A stretch of 64,000 bases of DNA, from the NCBI GenBank assembly GCA_046329535.1, contig JAXLUN010000006.1, forward strand, positions 1-64,000. The letters are read 5' to 3'. How positions within the stretch are numbered: position 1 is the first letter of the stretch; each line of letters starts with the position of its first letter. Both the position numbers and the translations under genes were made by a program. A model generated the notes under the pieces. The model made no database searches. It was not told where the DNA came from and worked only from the letters and a program-made list of their open reading frames with translations. Positions 8,299-17,750 of this stretch are shown piece by piece. The stretch comes from Bog-950 sp046329535 (GTDB lineage Bacteria > Bacteroidota > Bacteroidia > Chitinophagales > LD1).

Positions 8299-11200
8299 GT
8301 GAGAAGGAAGTTTACGATTATAGGTTTTCTGGTGTTATGTTTTGCTTCATTGGCCTTCGCGCAAGTGAATTGTCAGTTTACCGCTTCCTCTTTGTTTGGT
8401 TGCCCACCGTTAGTAGTCAACTTTCAGGATCAGTCAACCGGAGGCCCCACTACATATTCGTGGGATTTTGATAATGGGAATACCTCCAGTATTCAAAATC
8501 CAGTAACCTCATTTCCGGTTTCTGGTATTTACAATGTGAGACATATTGCATCGAATGGTTCATCATCAGATACAGAGTATTTGCAGATTCGTGTTTTTGA
8601 ACCTGCTGCTGTTAATTTCTCAGCCCCCGATAATCATGGCTGCATTTTTCCTTGCCATACAGTGCATTTTACGAATCTTACCATACCTGGAGAAAGCCCC
8701 GTTAATCAATATGTTTGGGATTTTGGTGATGGTACGTTACCCGTGCAAACCTTTAATGCAAACCACTGCTATAATGCTATAGGTATTTACAACGTTACAT
8801 TAGTAGCTCAGGATAGTAACGGCTGTCAGACTAGTAAGATTATTCCTAATTATGTAATAATAGGAAATAACCCAGTTTCTAATGCCTCTGCTACCCCTGT
8901 GCAATCGTGTAACACCCCTCAGTTGGTTAGCTTTACTGCTTCGGGTACATCATCTAATGGCAACCTAACATATAGTTGGTATTTTGATAATGGGGGGACA
9001 TCTGCGTTACAGAATCCGTCTAACACATACACAACCGGTATATATAACCCTTTTGTGGTAGTTACAGATACACTAGGCTGTCAGGATACTGCTTATACAC
9101 AAGTAGAAATCACCAATATTGTTGCGGCATTTACATCCAGTACCATAAATGCCTGTACCGGTGCACCAGTGCAGTTTACTGATTTATCGAATTTTGCTTC
9201 CTCTTGGGTTTGGAACTTTGGCGATGGCGGCACTTCAACGCTTAAAAACCCCCTTCATACATACGCAGCCAGCGGAACATACTCTGTTAGTTTAATTGTT
9301 AACTATGGTATTTGCAGCGATACAATTTCTCAAACAGCCTATGTTACTGTTACAGACCCTGTTAACTTTACTTTTTCAGTAGATGATACATCTGCTTGTA
9401 GCGCTCCTTTTACGGTTAATTTTACCAGTAATCTATCGGGACCCGGAAGCGGATATACATGGAGTTTTGGCGATGGCGGTTCTTCAACCATAGCCAATCC
9501 GACACATACCTACAACAGTAATGGTAACTTTACTGTGACTCTCTCAGTGAGTAATTCTAGCGGGTGTATTGCCAGCCAAACGCTTTCTTCTCCTATAAAA
9601 ATAGGTTCATTGAATGCCAGTTTTACAGTAGACAGTGCATCTGGTTGTACTCCATTAACGACACACTTTACCAACACAAGCAGTTCGAATGTTCCACTTA
9701 CTAATTATAATTGGGCATTTGGAGATGGAACATTCTCTCTTCAACAGAATCCCACACATATTTATAATGCCCCCGGCACCTATCAGCCTATTTTTATTGT
9801 CAGGGATGCACAGGGTTGCACGGATACTTTTGTATATCCTGATAGTATCAAAGTCGGTTTGACATTAAATCCTTCATTTATTGCAACTCCGGTTATTCAG
9901 TGTGTTAACCAAGAAATACAGTTTACCAACCTTACACAGGGTGTTGGTCCTGGCGTTAATTTTATCTGGGATTTTGGTGATGGAAAAACCAGCACTTTAC
10001 TAAATCCCAAACATTATTATTCAGATACCGGAACATATACTATTAACCTTACCGTGATAAACCAAGGCTGTGCTGCGGATTCACAAAAGATTGACTACAT
10101 ACTTATTGTTGTCCCTAAGGCTGATTTTTACTTTGATTTCGACTGTTCAAATCCAACAAGTGTCGCTTTTTTTGATACTTCTCAAGGTGCAGATACATGG
10201 TTCTGGGATTTTGGTGACGGAGCAACTTCTAATATTCCTGATCCTATACACAATTATTCTTCGCAGGCAGATTATGATGTAAAGTTGATAGTAACAAATT
10301 TAACTACGGGGTGTGTTGACTCAATTACCAAAACCATAGCTATCGGAACTCCATTAGCAGGTTTTACAGCAGATACGTTTTCGGGTTGTATGCCATTGAA
10401 AGTTCATTTTACAGATACCTCTGTTTTTGCCAGCGCATGGCGTTGGGATTTTGGTGATGGCTTTGGTTCAAGTCAGCAAAACCCGTTTCACACTTTTACA
10501 GATACAGGAACTTATACTGTTTCATTAACCATCAATCCCACAGATTCTTGTTCTGATACTATCGTACGGATAGGATATATTACTGTATATGGTATTAAAG
10601 CGAGATTATATGCTCTTCCAATATCAGGATGTACTCCTTTAACTGTATCTTTCATAGATAGCAGTTCCTCATATAATGGTACAATCATCTCCTATCAATG
10701 GAGTTATGGCAATGGGGATAGCAGTTTTGTATATAACCCAACGTATACCTATACTTCTGAAGGGCCTTTTACTGCCAGACTTTACATTACAGACTCTCAT
10801 GGTTGTTCTGCTCAGGATCCCCAAGGGATTAATCCTCAAGATGTAATTGCAAATTTTACGAGTGACACGGCAGTTTGTCCTGGCGAGTCTGTCATATTTA
10901 GTAATCTTTCAGTGAATACAAGTAGTTATGTTTGGGATTTTGGCGATGGAGTTACCTCTACTTTGACAAATCCGGTTCATGCATGGGGCGCTACCGGAAA
11001 CTACTCTGTTACATTGATAGCCAAGAACAACAGTCTAGGATGTTCAGATACCCTAGTTCTACCTAATTTCATGGACGTAGATACCCCAACGGCCGATTTT
11101 TTTGTAACTACTACATTTTCCCCTTGTCCTCCATTCCCTGTTCAGTTTTACAACACGACTAATCGTACCGATTTAAACTGGCTATGGTATTTTGGTGATG

Positions 11201-12816
11201 GAGATACAAGCACTTCATATAACCCATTACATGTTTATTTTTTTCCTGGTGATTATGATGTTACACTCATTTCATGGGACTCTTCCGGTTGCAGAGACTC
11301 TATTACATACATTGATTTGATAAGAGTTCGGGGACCAATCGGAAACTTCTCTGCGAATCCAGATAGCGGTTGTGTGCCCCTTACTGTGAATATTACGGGC
11401 TCAGCATTTTCTACGGTATCTATGGTGGCCGATTTGGGCGATGGAACCACGTTTACAGATTCTATCAATATAACGCATACATATACAGTTCCGGGAAATT
11501 ATTACCCAGTATATACTCTGACTGATAGTTTAGGTTGCACTGTTGCATATCCGGTTGATACTATAGTAGTGGGATTGATTCCATATCCTGATTTGCCATC
11601 TGATACTACCGTTTGCCGAGGTAATTATGTAGCGTTTAATCTTCCGTTAGGGGATTATTTTCAATGGACGGCCAACTTGACACCAAATTTTTTAACATGC
11701 GATACCTGCCGGAATACAGTGTCAAGCGCATTGGATACAATTACTTATTATGTAACGGCCACTACCAATCTGGGCTGTGTAGCTAAAGATACAATTACCG
11801 TTAATGTTGATGCTTTGCCCGTTATTTTCCCGGGCATTTCATTCCGTATTTGCCCAAGTGACACACTGCAGTTATCAGCTGGTCCGAACGTAGCATCAGC
11901 AGTATGGCAACCATTTCAGTATATGGATGATTCTACCATTGTGAATCCTAAAGTATGGCCTCCTGACTCTATGATTTATCGTGTAACCGGATTTAACTCC
12001 ACCGGTTGTTCTATCTCTAGGATTGTAAGAGTATGGGTGATTGATAAAGTAGTAGCAGATATCGGAATTAGTGATACGCTACTTTGTGATGGTGGAGATG
12101 TGCGGTTTGACTTAAATGTTTACGATGCTTCATTCAATGATACTTCATTTGTTTGGAGTCCGCCCACGTACTTAAATTCTGTTAATATAGAAGACCCTTT
12201 ACTTAGTGCTCCTATGGGCGATTATACTTATCAGGTAATAGTCAGCAGCTCTACCTGCGAACCTGATACGGATTTTGTACATGTAGTGATTGCACCTAAC
12301 CCGGTAGTGGAGGCAGGAGATGACCAGGTGGTAACTCCTGGAACTACAATTCAGGTTTGGGCTGCATCTCCGGATGATGTTAACTATATGTGGTATCCGG
12401 TAGATGCTATGACCTGCACTGCCTGTCGAAGACCTTTTTTAACGGCTAATCAGAACCAGACTATTCCTGTGGTTGTAACTAACCAGTATGGTTGCACGGA
12501 TACTGATTTTGTAGAAATTAGAGTGGTTGAATGTAAGCCGGATATGGTATTTGTACCAAATACGTTTACCCCTAACGGTGATGGCTTAAATGATAAGCTT
12601 TATGTTCGTGGTATAGGTTTACGTGCATTAAATTTTTTCCGTGTGTTTGACCGTTGGGGGCAATTGGTTTATGAAAGTAAGAACATCAGTGACGGATGGG
12701 ATGGAACAATCAACGGCAAACCTGCCGATTTAGCCACTTACGTATATCTTGTAAATGGATATTGCAGCAGTGGTCAGGAAGTGGAAAAATCCGGAAATGT
12801 CACTTTGGTTAGATAG
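8299..12816 (+). CDS. Giant PKD-repeat surface protein with gliding-type (T9SS type B) C-terminus
   Basis: 1505-aa exported protein, probably an adhesin or extracellular scaffold. The signal peptide (MRRKFTIIGFLVLCFASLAFAQ) follows a GTG start at 8299; the nearest upstream ATG (8270) is out of frame. About 13 PKD-type repeats of ~85-95 aa run through roughly residues 20-1080, each marked by a WDFGDG-like motif (YVWDFGDG, WVWNFGDG, YTWSFGDG, and weaker YQWSYGNG and MVADLGDG). A Cys-rich stretch of less clear Ig-like domains follows. The last ~90 residues (NTFTPNGDGLNDKLYV...RVFDRWGQLVY...GWDG) are the gliding-motility-associated C-terminal domain used by T9SS type B cargo. Many single Cys residues per repeat could form disulfides. 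It ends 2 bp from the convergent SDR gene. Confidence 0.92.
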   Translation: MRRKFTIIGFLVLCFASLAFAQVNCQFTASSLFGCPPLVVNFQDQSTGGPTTYSWDFDNGNTSSIQNPVTSFPVSGIYNVRHIASNGSSSDTEYLQIRVFEPAAVNFSAPDNHGCIFPCHTVHFTNLTIPGESPVNQYVWDFGDGTLPVQTFNANHCYNAIGIYNVTLVAQDSNGCQTSKIIPNYVIIGNNPVSNASATPVQSCNTPQLVSFTASGTSSNGNLTYSWYFDNGGTSALQNPSNTYTTGIYNPFVVVTDTLGCQDTAYTQVEITNIVAAFTSSTINACTGAPVQFTDLSNFASSWVWNFGDGGTSTLKNPLHTYAASGTYSVSLIVNYGICSDTISQTAYVTVTDPVNFTFSVDDTSACSAPFTVNFTSNLSGPGSGYTWSFGDGGSSTIANPTHTYNSNGNFTVTLSVSNSSGCIASQTLSSPIKIGSLNASFTVDSASGCTPLTTHFTNTSSSNVPLTNYNWAFGDGTFSLQQNPTHIYNAPGTYQPIFIVRDAQGCTDTFVYPDSIKVGLTLNPSFIATPVIQCVNQEIQFTNLTQGVGPGVNFIWDFGDGKTSTLLNPKHYYSDTGTYTINLTVINQGCAADSQKIDYILIVVPKADFYFDFDCSNPTSVAFFDTSQGADTWFWDFGDGATSNIPDPIHNYSSQADYDVKLIVTNLTTGCVDSITKTIAIGTPLAGFTADTFSGCMPLKVHFTDTSVFASAWRWDFGDGFGSSQQNPFHTFTDTGTYTVSLTINPTDSCSDTIVRIGYITVYGIKARLYALPISGCTPLTVSFIDSSSSYNGTIISYQWSYGNGDSSFVYNPTYTYTSEGPFTARLYITDSHGCSAQDPQGINPQDVIANFTSDTAVCPGESVIFSNLSVNTSSYVWDFGDGVTSTLTNPVHAWGATGNYSVTLIAKNNSLGCSDTLVLPNFMDVDTPTADFFVTTTFSPCPPFPVQFYNTTNRTDLNWLWYFGDGDTSTSYNPLHVYFFPGDYDVTLISWDSSGCRDSITYIDLIRVRGPIGNFSANPDSGCVPLTVNITGSAFSTVSMVADLGDGTTFTDSINITHTYTVPGNYYPVYTLTDSLGCTVAYPVDTIVVGLIPYPDLPSDTTVCRGNYVAFNLPLGDYFQWTANLTPNFLTCDTCRNTVSSALDTITYYVTATTNLGCVAKDTITVNVDALPVIFPGISFRICPSDTLQLSAGPNVASAVWQPFQYMDDSTIVNPKVWPPDSMIYRVTGFNSTGCSISRIVRVWVIDKVVADIGISDTLLCDGGDVRFDLNVYDASFNDTSFVWSPPTYLNSVNIEDPLLSAPMGDYTYQVIVSSSTCEPDTDFVHVVIAPNPVVEAGDDQVVTPGTTIQVWAASPDDVNYMWYPVDAMTCTACRRPFLTANQNQTIPVVVTNQYGCTDTDFVEIRVVECKPDMVFVPNTFTPNGDGLNDKLYVRGIGLRALNFFRVFDRWGQLVYESKNISDGWDGTINGKPADLATYVYLVNGYCSSGQEVEKSGNVTLVR

Positions 12817-12818
12817 TA

Positions 12819-13589
12819 TTATTTTCTGTCTACCACATAGACGCTTCTTTGTGCGGTAGGATAAACCACCAAGTTTGTAATGTTCATATGAGCAGGGGTA
12901 GTTACTATAAAGTAGATGGTATTAGCTATATCTTCTGCCTGTAATGGCTGAAAACCCTCATATACTTTTTTAGCTTTCTCCTCGTCTCCATTAAATCGTA
13001 CTAGGGAAAATTCAGTTTCTGCTGCTCCGGGGTCTAAAGAACAACAACGGATGTTGGTACCAACCAAATCCAGATTAATGGCCTCGTTCAAAGCCTTCAC
13101 TGCAAATTTAGTTGCGTTATATACGTTTCCTTCCGGATAGACTATATGGCCAGCCGTACTACCAATATTGATTATATGACCTTCATTCCGTTCTACCATC
13201 ATAGGCAGTATGGATCGGGTGATATAGAGCAATCCTTTAATATTGGTATCTATCATTCGTTCCCAATCACCTATCAGGCCTTCCTGCAGTTTACTTTTGC
13301 CAGCTGCTAATCCGGCATTGTTAACCAGTATGTCTGGGACAATTTCCCGCTCAGCTAAGTCGTTGGCCATTTCCACACATTGATTCATTTGCCGGATATC
13401 AAAGCAATAGGAGAGAACCTTTACGCCATATTTTTCTTCCAATATATGTTGTACTGCTTCCAGTTTTTCTGCTCTGCGACCGGTAATGATAAGATTGCAT
13501 CCGTGTTTGGCAAACAAATCGGCAGTGGCCTTACCAAAGCCGGAAGTAGCTCCGGTTATTAAGGCCCATTTTCCACGTATCGAATTCAT
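12819..13589 (-). CDS. SDR family NAD(P)-dependent oxidoreductase (YdfG-like)
   Basis: Short-chain dehydrogenase of 256 aa, likely acting on 3-hydroxy acids or similar small alcohols with NADP. The nucleotide-binding TGATSGFGKATA motif is at residues ~13-24 with a basic GRR after the second strand (a hint of NADP preference). The structural NNAG motif, the active-site Ser in INIGSTAG and the YNATK catalytic Tyr/Lys pair are all present. The family closest in memory is E. coli YdfG. It is convergent with the PKD-repeat gene (2 bp between stop codons) and divergent from the barrel gene at 13650, 60 bp away. The exact substrate cannot be called. Confidence 0.9.
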   Translation of the reverse strand: MNSIRGKWALITGATSGFGKATADLFAKHGCNLIITGRRAEKLEAVQHILEEKYGVKVLSYCFDIRQMNQCVEMANDLAEREIVPDILVNNAGLAAGKSKLQEGLIGDWERMIDTNIKGLLYITRSILPMMVERNEGHIINIGSTAGHIVYPEGNVYNATKFAVKALNEAINLDLVGTNIRCCSLDPGAAETEFSLVRFNGDEEKAKKVYEGFQPLQAEDIANTIYFIVTTPAHMNITNLVVYPTAQRSVYVVDRK

Positions 13590-13649
13590 GATGTTGATTT
13601 TGAAGTCACAAAGTTATACGAATCATAGAAAGAAATTACTTTAGAACTG

Positions 13650-14486
13650 ATGAAACAAGTTTTACTCGCTGCAGCATTGCTTTTATTTTCGGTAAACAAG
13701 TCTCTGGCCGGTGGTGATAATCTGACTGCCGGAGCCAGAGCAACAGCTATTGGTGATGCTTCTGTTACTCTGGGTGATGTGTTTAGCACAACTACCAATC
13801 AGGCCGGGTTGGCTTTTATGACCAACTACTCAGTAGGGATATATGCCGACCGTAAGTTTGTGAATGCCTCTATCAATAACTTTAACGGGGCGGTGGCTAT
13901 TCCGGTCAATAATAAAGTAGGGACTTTTGGGCTTAGTGCCAATTACTATGGCTATAAGTTTTACAACGAAACCAAAATCGGATTGGCTTATGCCCGCAAG
14001 TTTGGTGATAAGTTTAGTATTGGATTGCAGTTTGATTTTCTGCGCATGATGATATTTGAAAACGGCAGTAAGAACTTCTATACGTTTGAGTTGGGGTTTC
14101 AGTACAAGCCATGGAAAGTGTTAACTATAGGAGCACATATCTATAACCCAGTGCCATACAAAGTAGATAAGGTTTTTGGAGATCGTCTGCCCACGGTGCT
14201 CAAGTTCGGCTTGGGCTATGAGCCTTCTCCAAAAGTTTTATTGGCGGCCGAGTATGAACAGGATATCCACTACAAACCACAGTTTAAAGGAGGGATAGAA
14301 TACAGGCCCATCAAGTATCTGCACATACGTGCAGGTGTTCAAACCACTCCTTTTAATGCCAACTTGGGTATTGGAGTTAATGTCAAAGGGCTGAACATAG
14401 ATTTGGCATCATCCTATCATCCGGTGCTGGGGTTTACTCCGCAGGCTGCCCTTATTTATTCATTTGCTAAGAAGAGTAAGAAATAG
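13650..14486 (+). CDS. PorV/PorQ-like outer membrane barrel protein
   Basis: 278-aa exported beta-barrel. A signal peptide (MKQVLLAAALLLFSVNKSLA) is followed by GARATAIGDASVTLGDVFSTTTNQAGLAF, the N-terminal plug-like region typical of the FadL-fold PorV/PorQ proteins of Bacteroidota, then amphipathic strands to the end. PorV and PorQ work with the T9SS attachment complex, and this window encodes several T9SS cargo proteins, but this copy is shorter than PorV and its role is not proven. It overlaps the next gene by one base (TAGTG), so the two are very probably translated together. Confidence 0.75.
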   Translation: MKQVLLAAALLLFSVNKSLAGGDNLTAGARATAIGDASVTLGDVFSTTTNQAGLAFMTNYSVGIYADRKFVNASINNFNGAVAIPVNNKVGTFGLSANYYGYKFYNETKIGLAYARKFGDKFSIGLQFDFLRMMIFENGSKNFYTFELGFQYKPWKVLTIGAHIYNPVPYKVDKVFGDRLPTVLKFGLGYEPSPKVLLAAEYEQDIHYKPQFKGGIEYRPIKYLHIRAGVQTTPFNANLGIGVNVKGLNIDLASSYHPVLGFTPQAALIYSFAKKSKK

Positions 14487-16546
14487 TGAAGCACTGTTTG
14501 CCGCTTTTAGTATTCCTCTTGTTTTCGTCTATAAGTATATACGCTCAGGTGCAGCCCGATGGCTCGGATATTCAGGATGTAATTGAGAACAATGCCCAGC
14601 AAAGTGAAAGTGAAACCTTTGACTATGATGCTTATATTGATGAACTGGAGAACTTCAAAACTCATCCACTCAATCTGAACAAGGCGAGTGCCGAAGACCT
14701 GGCCAATTTTCCATTATTGAATGCTCAGCAAATCAGCAATCTGTTGGATCACATTGCCAGGAACGGTCAATTGCTTTCTGTATATGAATTGCAAGGGGTT
14801 TCGGGTTTTGATTTAGATTTGATTAATCGAATGCTGCCATACATATTGGTGGATAATGATGTTAATGATATACGTGTGCCCATCAAGAAGTTACTAAGTA
14901 AGGGCAACTTTGTTTTTATATCTCGTTATAAGCAGATTATTGAAAAGAGTGACGGCTACACTCGAACCGATGGTAAGGGTTACAGCGGCAAGCCGTTTAA
15001 TTTGTTTGCGCGTTTTCGGTACACTTACGGCACTAAGCTTAGTTATGGTATTACGGCCGAGAAAGATGCGGGGGAACAGTTCTTTAAGGGCAGCAACAAA
15101 CAGGGTTTTGATTACTACAGCGGTCATCTCTTTCTACGTAATTTCAAAGCATTGAAGGCATTAGCTCTGGGAGATTATGAGGTGCGACTGGGACAGGGTT
15201 TGCTGATTTGGAGCGGTTTTGGCGTGCGTAAAAGCCCCGCTGTTATGAATGTGAAGAGGGAAGGTATGAAGTTGCGTCCTTACACTTCGGTAAACGAGTA
15301 CAACTTTATGCGCGGAGCTGCCTTTACGGTAGGTGCTAAAGGCTTTGAGTTTACCGCCTTCGGTTCGTTTAAACAGGTGGATGCCAATATTGTTACCTCT
15401 GTTGATACTTCTATTAATGCCGATGAAGCGTTCTCTTCTTTTAATGAATCGGGCTTTCACCGAACGGCTGCAGAGATTGCTGACCGCAACTCGATTAATC
15501 AGTTGGTGACAGGCGGTAACTTTTCGTACAATAAAAGAAAGTGGCATGTTGGGGTTAATGGACTTTACATGAATAACTTTAAGCAATACCAAAGAACGCT
15601 TTATCCGTACAATCAGTTTGACCTGAATAAAAGCTGGCTGGTCAATGCCAGTGTAGATTACCATGCGATAGTGAAGAACTTCCATTTTTTTGGCGAGGAA
15701 GCCATCAGCGATAACGGTGGCTTTGGTTTGCTGAACGGAGTGATGATCTCGCTTGACCAGAAGGTAGATGTGAGCCTGGTGCATCGCTATTATTCGCGCA
15801 ACTTTCAAACTTCTTTTAGTAATGCCTTTGCCGAAGCCAGCCGGCCGCAGAATGAGAACGGTTTGTATCTGGCTATTAGCATAAAGCCTATCCGCACCAT
15901 CCGGCTGGATGGTTATTTTGATTTGTATATGAGCCGTTGGCTGAAGTTCCTGACCGATGCGCCATCGTGGGGTAGTGATAACTTTCTGCAGGCTACCTTT
16001 ACACCCAATAAGAAGTTTGAAATGTATCTGCGCTATCGCTTTGAGTTGAAGAAAAAGAACATGACCGATAACGATGGTCCCTTCGATTATCTGGTTAACG
16101 AACAGCGGCAGGCTCTGCGCTACAACATTAAGTATAAGGTAACCGATTACCTGACGCTGGCCAACCGCATAGAGTGGAGTAATTATAAGAGCGGAAATAC
16201 GAAAGCCGAAAACGGTTTTGTTATTTATCAGGACGTGAACTTCCGATTGATGAAGTTTCCAATATCATTTAATGCGCGGCTGGCTATCTTTAAAACAGCT
16301 TCTTACAGCTCGCGTGTTTATGCCTACGAAAACGATGTGCTCTACTCGTTCAGCATACCGGCTTACTACGGTAACGGGTTGCGTTATTATCTGACAGTTC
16401 GCTATGCCGCCACGCGTAACATTGATATTTGGGCGCGCTTTGCCCAAACCCTGCAGTTTGATACACCCACCACTGGCAGCGGTTTAGATGAATTACCCGG
16501 CCAACATAAAAGCGAAATTAAGCTACAGGTTAGGTTTAGGTTTTAA
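14486..16546 (+). CDS. Exported helix-hairpin-helix protein with predicted outer-membrane barrel
   Basis: 686 aa, with a GTG start overlapping the stop of the barrel gene upstream by one base. Residues 1-20 are a signal peptide. About residues 62-121 hold two helix-hairpin-helix motifs (LNLNKASAEDLANFPLLNA; LLSVYELQGVSGFDLDLINR) like those of the DNA-binding protein ComEA. From ~130 onward the sequence alternates aromatic/hydrophobic and polar residues in strand-length pieces (FNLFARFRYTYGTKLSYGIT, HKSEIKLQVRFRF at the C-terminus), as in outer-membrane barrels. A DNA-binding-type module outside the cytoplasm, fused to a barrel, recalls uptake machinery; that role is inference. The stop at 16546 is followed by the large repeat array. 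Confidence 0.78.
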   Translation: MKHCLPLLVFLLFSSISIYAQVQPDGSDIQDVIENNAQQSESETFDYDAYIDELENFKTHPLNLNKASAEDLANFPLLNAQQISNLLDHIARNGQLLSVYELQGVSGFDLDLINRMLPYILVDNDVNDIRVPIKKLLSKGNFVFISRYKQIIEKSDGYTRTDGKGYSGKPFNLFARFRYTYGTKLSYGITAEKDAGEQFFKGSNKQGFDYYSGHLFLRNFKALKALALGDYEVRLGQGLLIWSGFGVRKSPAVMNVKREGMKLRPYTSVNEYNFMRGAAFTVGAKGFEFTAFGSFKQVDANIVTSVDTSINADEAFSSFNESGFHRTAAEIADRNSINQLVTGGNFSYNKRKWHVGVNGLYMNNFKQYQRTLYPYNQFDLNKSWLVNASVDYHAIVKNFHFFGEEAISDNGGFGLLNGVMISLDQKVDVSLVHRYYSRNFQTSFSNAFAEASRPQNENGLYLAISIKPIRTIRLDGYFDLYMSRWLKFLTDAPSWGSDNFLQATFTPNKKFEMYLRYRFELKKKNMTDNDGPFDYLVNEQRQALRYNIKYKVTDYLTLANRIEWSNYKSGNTKAENGFVIYQDVNFRLMKFPISFNARLAIFKTASYSSRVYAYENDVLYSFSIPAYYGNGLRYYLTVRYAATRNIDIWARFAQTLQFDTPTTGSGLDELPGQHKSEIKLQVRFRF

Positions 16547-16599
16547 AATAAATACCGGTAGCTGATTGTATGTTTAGTGCTTAACTTACGCATTGGCCC

Positions 16600-17180
16600 T
16601 AAGCGGTAGCTTTGTGAAGGCGAAATGAAAAAAAGGGAAGGAGCGAGTAAAAAAGGCGAGGCGAGAACGATTGGAGGAAGGGAGTGAACTAAAACAGGAG
16701 AAGCGCGAGCCCGTACCGGTAAGGCGTGAACAGAAACAAGGGAGTGCGAGTAAGTACCTGGAAGAGGCGAACGAAAGTTGTAGAGGGACGGATTTTATCG
16801 GGAGGTGCAGAGCGGCCGGAGGGAAGTTCAATGTTAAAATGGGAAGGTGCTTTACGATTTCGGGAGAGTGCTTTACGTAGGGGGTAAGGTGCAGCGCCCA
16901 ACCCGGTAAGTGCTGAACGTTTGGAGGGAAGTGCTTTGTTAAAAAGGGAAGGTGCTTTATGGTTTCGGGAGAGTGCTTTACGTACGGGGTAAGGTGCAGC
17001 GCTCAACCCGGGAAGTGCAGAACGTTTGGAGGGAAGTGCTTTGTTAAAAAGGGAAGGTGCTTTATGGTTTCGGGAGAGTGCTTTACGTACGGTGTAAGGT
17101 GCAGCGCCCAACCCGGGAAGTGCAGAACGGTGGGAGGGAAGTGCTATGTTAATACAGGGGAGTGCTTTACTGCCGGGATG
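16600..17180 (+). repeat. Degenerate tandem array of ~20-nt G-rich units (array 2), with 105-nt higher-order repeat
   Basis: About 25-28 head-to-tail units of 17-24 nt, each opening with GGGAAGTGC or a close variant (GGGAGAGTGC, GGTAAGGTGC) and followed by a variable 8-12 nt tail (AGAACGTTTGG, TTTGTTAAAAA, TTTATGGTTTC, TTTACGTACGG). Five different unit types form a 105-nt super-repeat that recurs nearly exactly (for example 16921 and 17026). The first third (16600-16830) is more degraded. The unit aligns with array 1 (1378-1650) read on its minus strand. Open frames across the array, including one with a Cys every seventh residue, follow from the 21-nt period and are not called as genes. Confidence 0.85.
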
Positions 17181-17750
17181 CTGGTTTTTGTGTTCTTTAG
17201 CCTGTGAGTTAATGCTTAGCCGTGCAGGGCCTGCCCGATTTTTACGAGGAGTTTATTGATTACACCTTGCATAAGCCAAACGGGGTTTGTTGTAGCCGTT
17301 AGATTCTCAGGTATTTTCCCAGCACAAAAGCACTGTTGTTAAATTGGTTAAAAAATATTTCCTGTTTTTCTTGACAGAGTTTATTTTTTAACATACATTG
17401 CATCATCTTTTTTGAAGGACACACAGCAATTTTCTAAAGATACACATGCGTTTTTTCTTTGTAGTCATGAACTACAATGGTGCAGCACCTTTACTTGAGG
17501 TGATAAAGTTTAGTTTTAAGTAGCCTTTTTTATCAAAAAAGGCAGATGACTGAAGTAAGTTTTTGTAGAACCGTTTTGCACCAATATTTTGAAAGAAGGA
17601 ATCAAATTTTTTTACGGAGCATTTTTTACAGCCGTTTTGAACGGGGGGCCATACGTTTGCCGAAACCCGAGAGAAATACCAACATCCATTAAATAAGTAT
17701 AAAACCGATACTCGTAATAAATACCATAACAATAATTTAAAACAATAAAC
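17181..17750. other. Gene-free 570-bp leader region before the beta-helix cluster
   Basis: No gene of credible length. It becomes AT-rich after 17330. One promoter-like pair (TTG 17371-17373, then TACATTG 17394-17400 after 20 nt) would give a leader of about 340 nt before the ATG at 17751. An 18-codon ORF (17467-17523) starts downstream of it but has no supporting evidence. No hairpin terminator or riboswitch fold was recognised by eye. Confidence 0.5.
17371..17400 (+). promoter_or_regulatory. Candidate promoter upstream of the beta-helix cluster
   Basis: TTG at 17371, a 20-nt spacer, then TACATTG at 17394-17400, resembling the Bacteroidota -33/-7 pattern with one base missing from the -7 box. 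It would drive the rightward cluster starting at 17751 with an unusually long leader. Confidence 0.3.

Noticed and set aside
1378..17180. CRISPR array
   Set aside because: Units are contiguous and variable, with no unique spacers and no cas genes.
16600..17180. G-quadruplex cluster as the explanation of the arrays
   Set aside because: GGG runs are about 20 nt apart, too far for a stable ordinary quadruplex. Kept only as a remote possibility.
16689..17207. Open frames over array 2, one with a Cys at every seventh residue
   Set aside because: The 105-nt period is a multiple of three, so any frame stays open and repeats. The same array in its decayed part, and array 1, break every frame, and no start or signal supports translation.
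17467..17523. 18-codon ORF before the beta-helix genes
   Set aside because: Too short, with no conservation or ribosome-binding evidence available.
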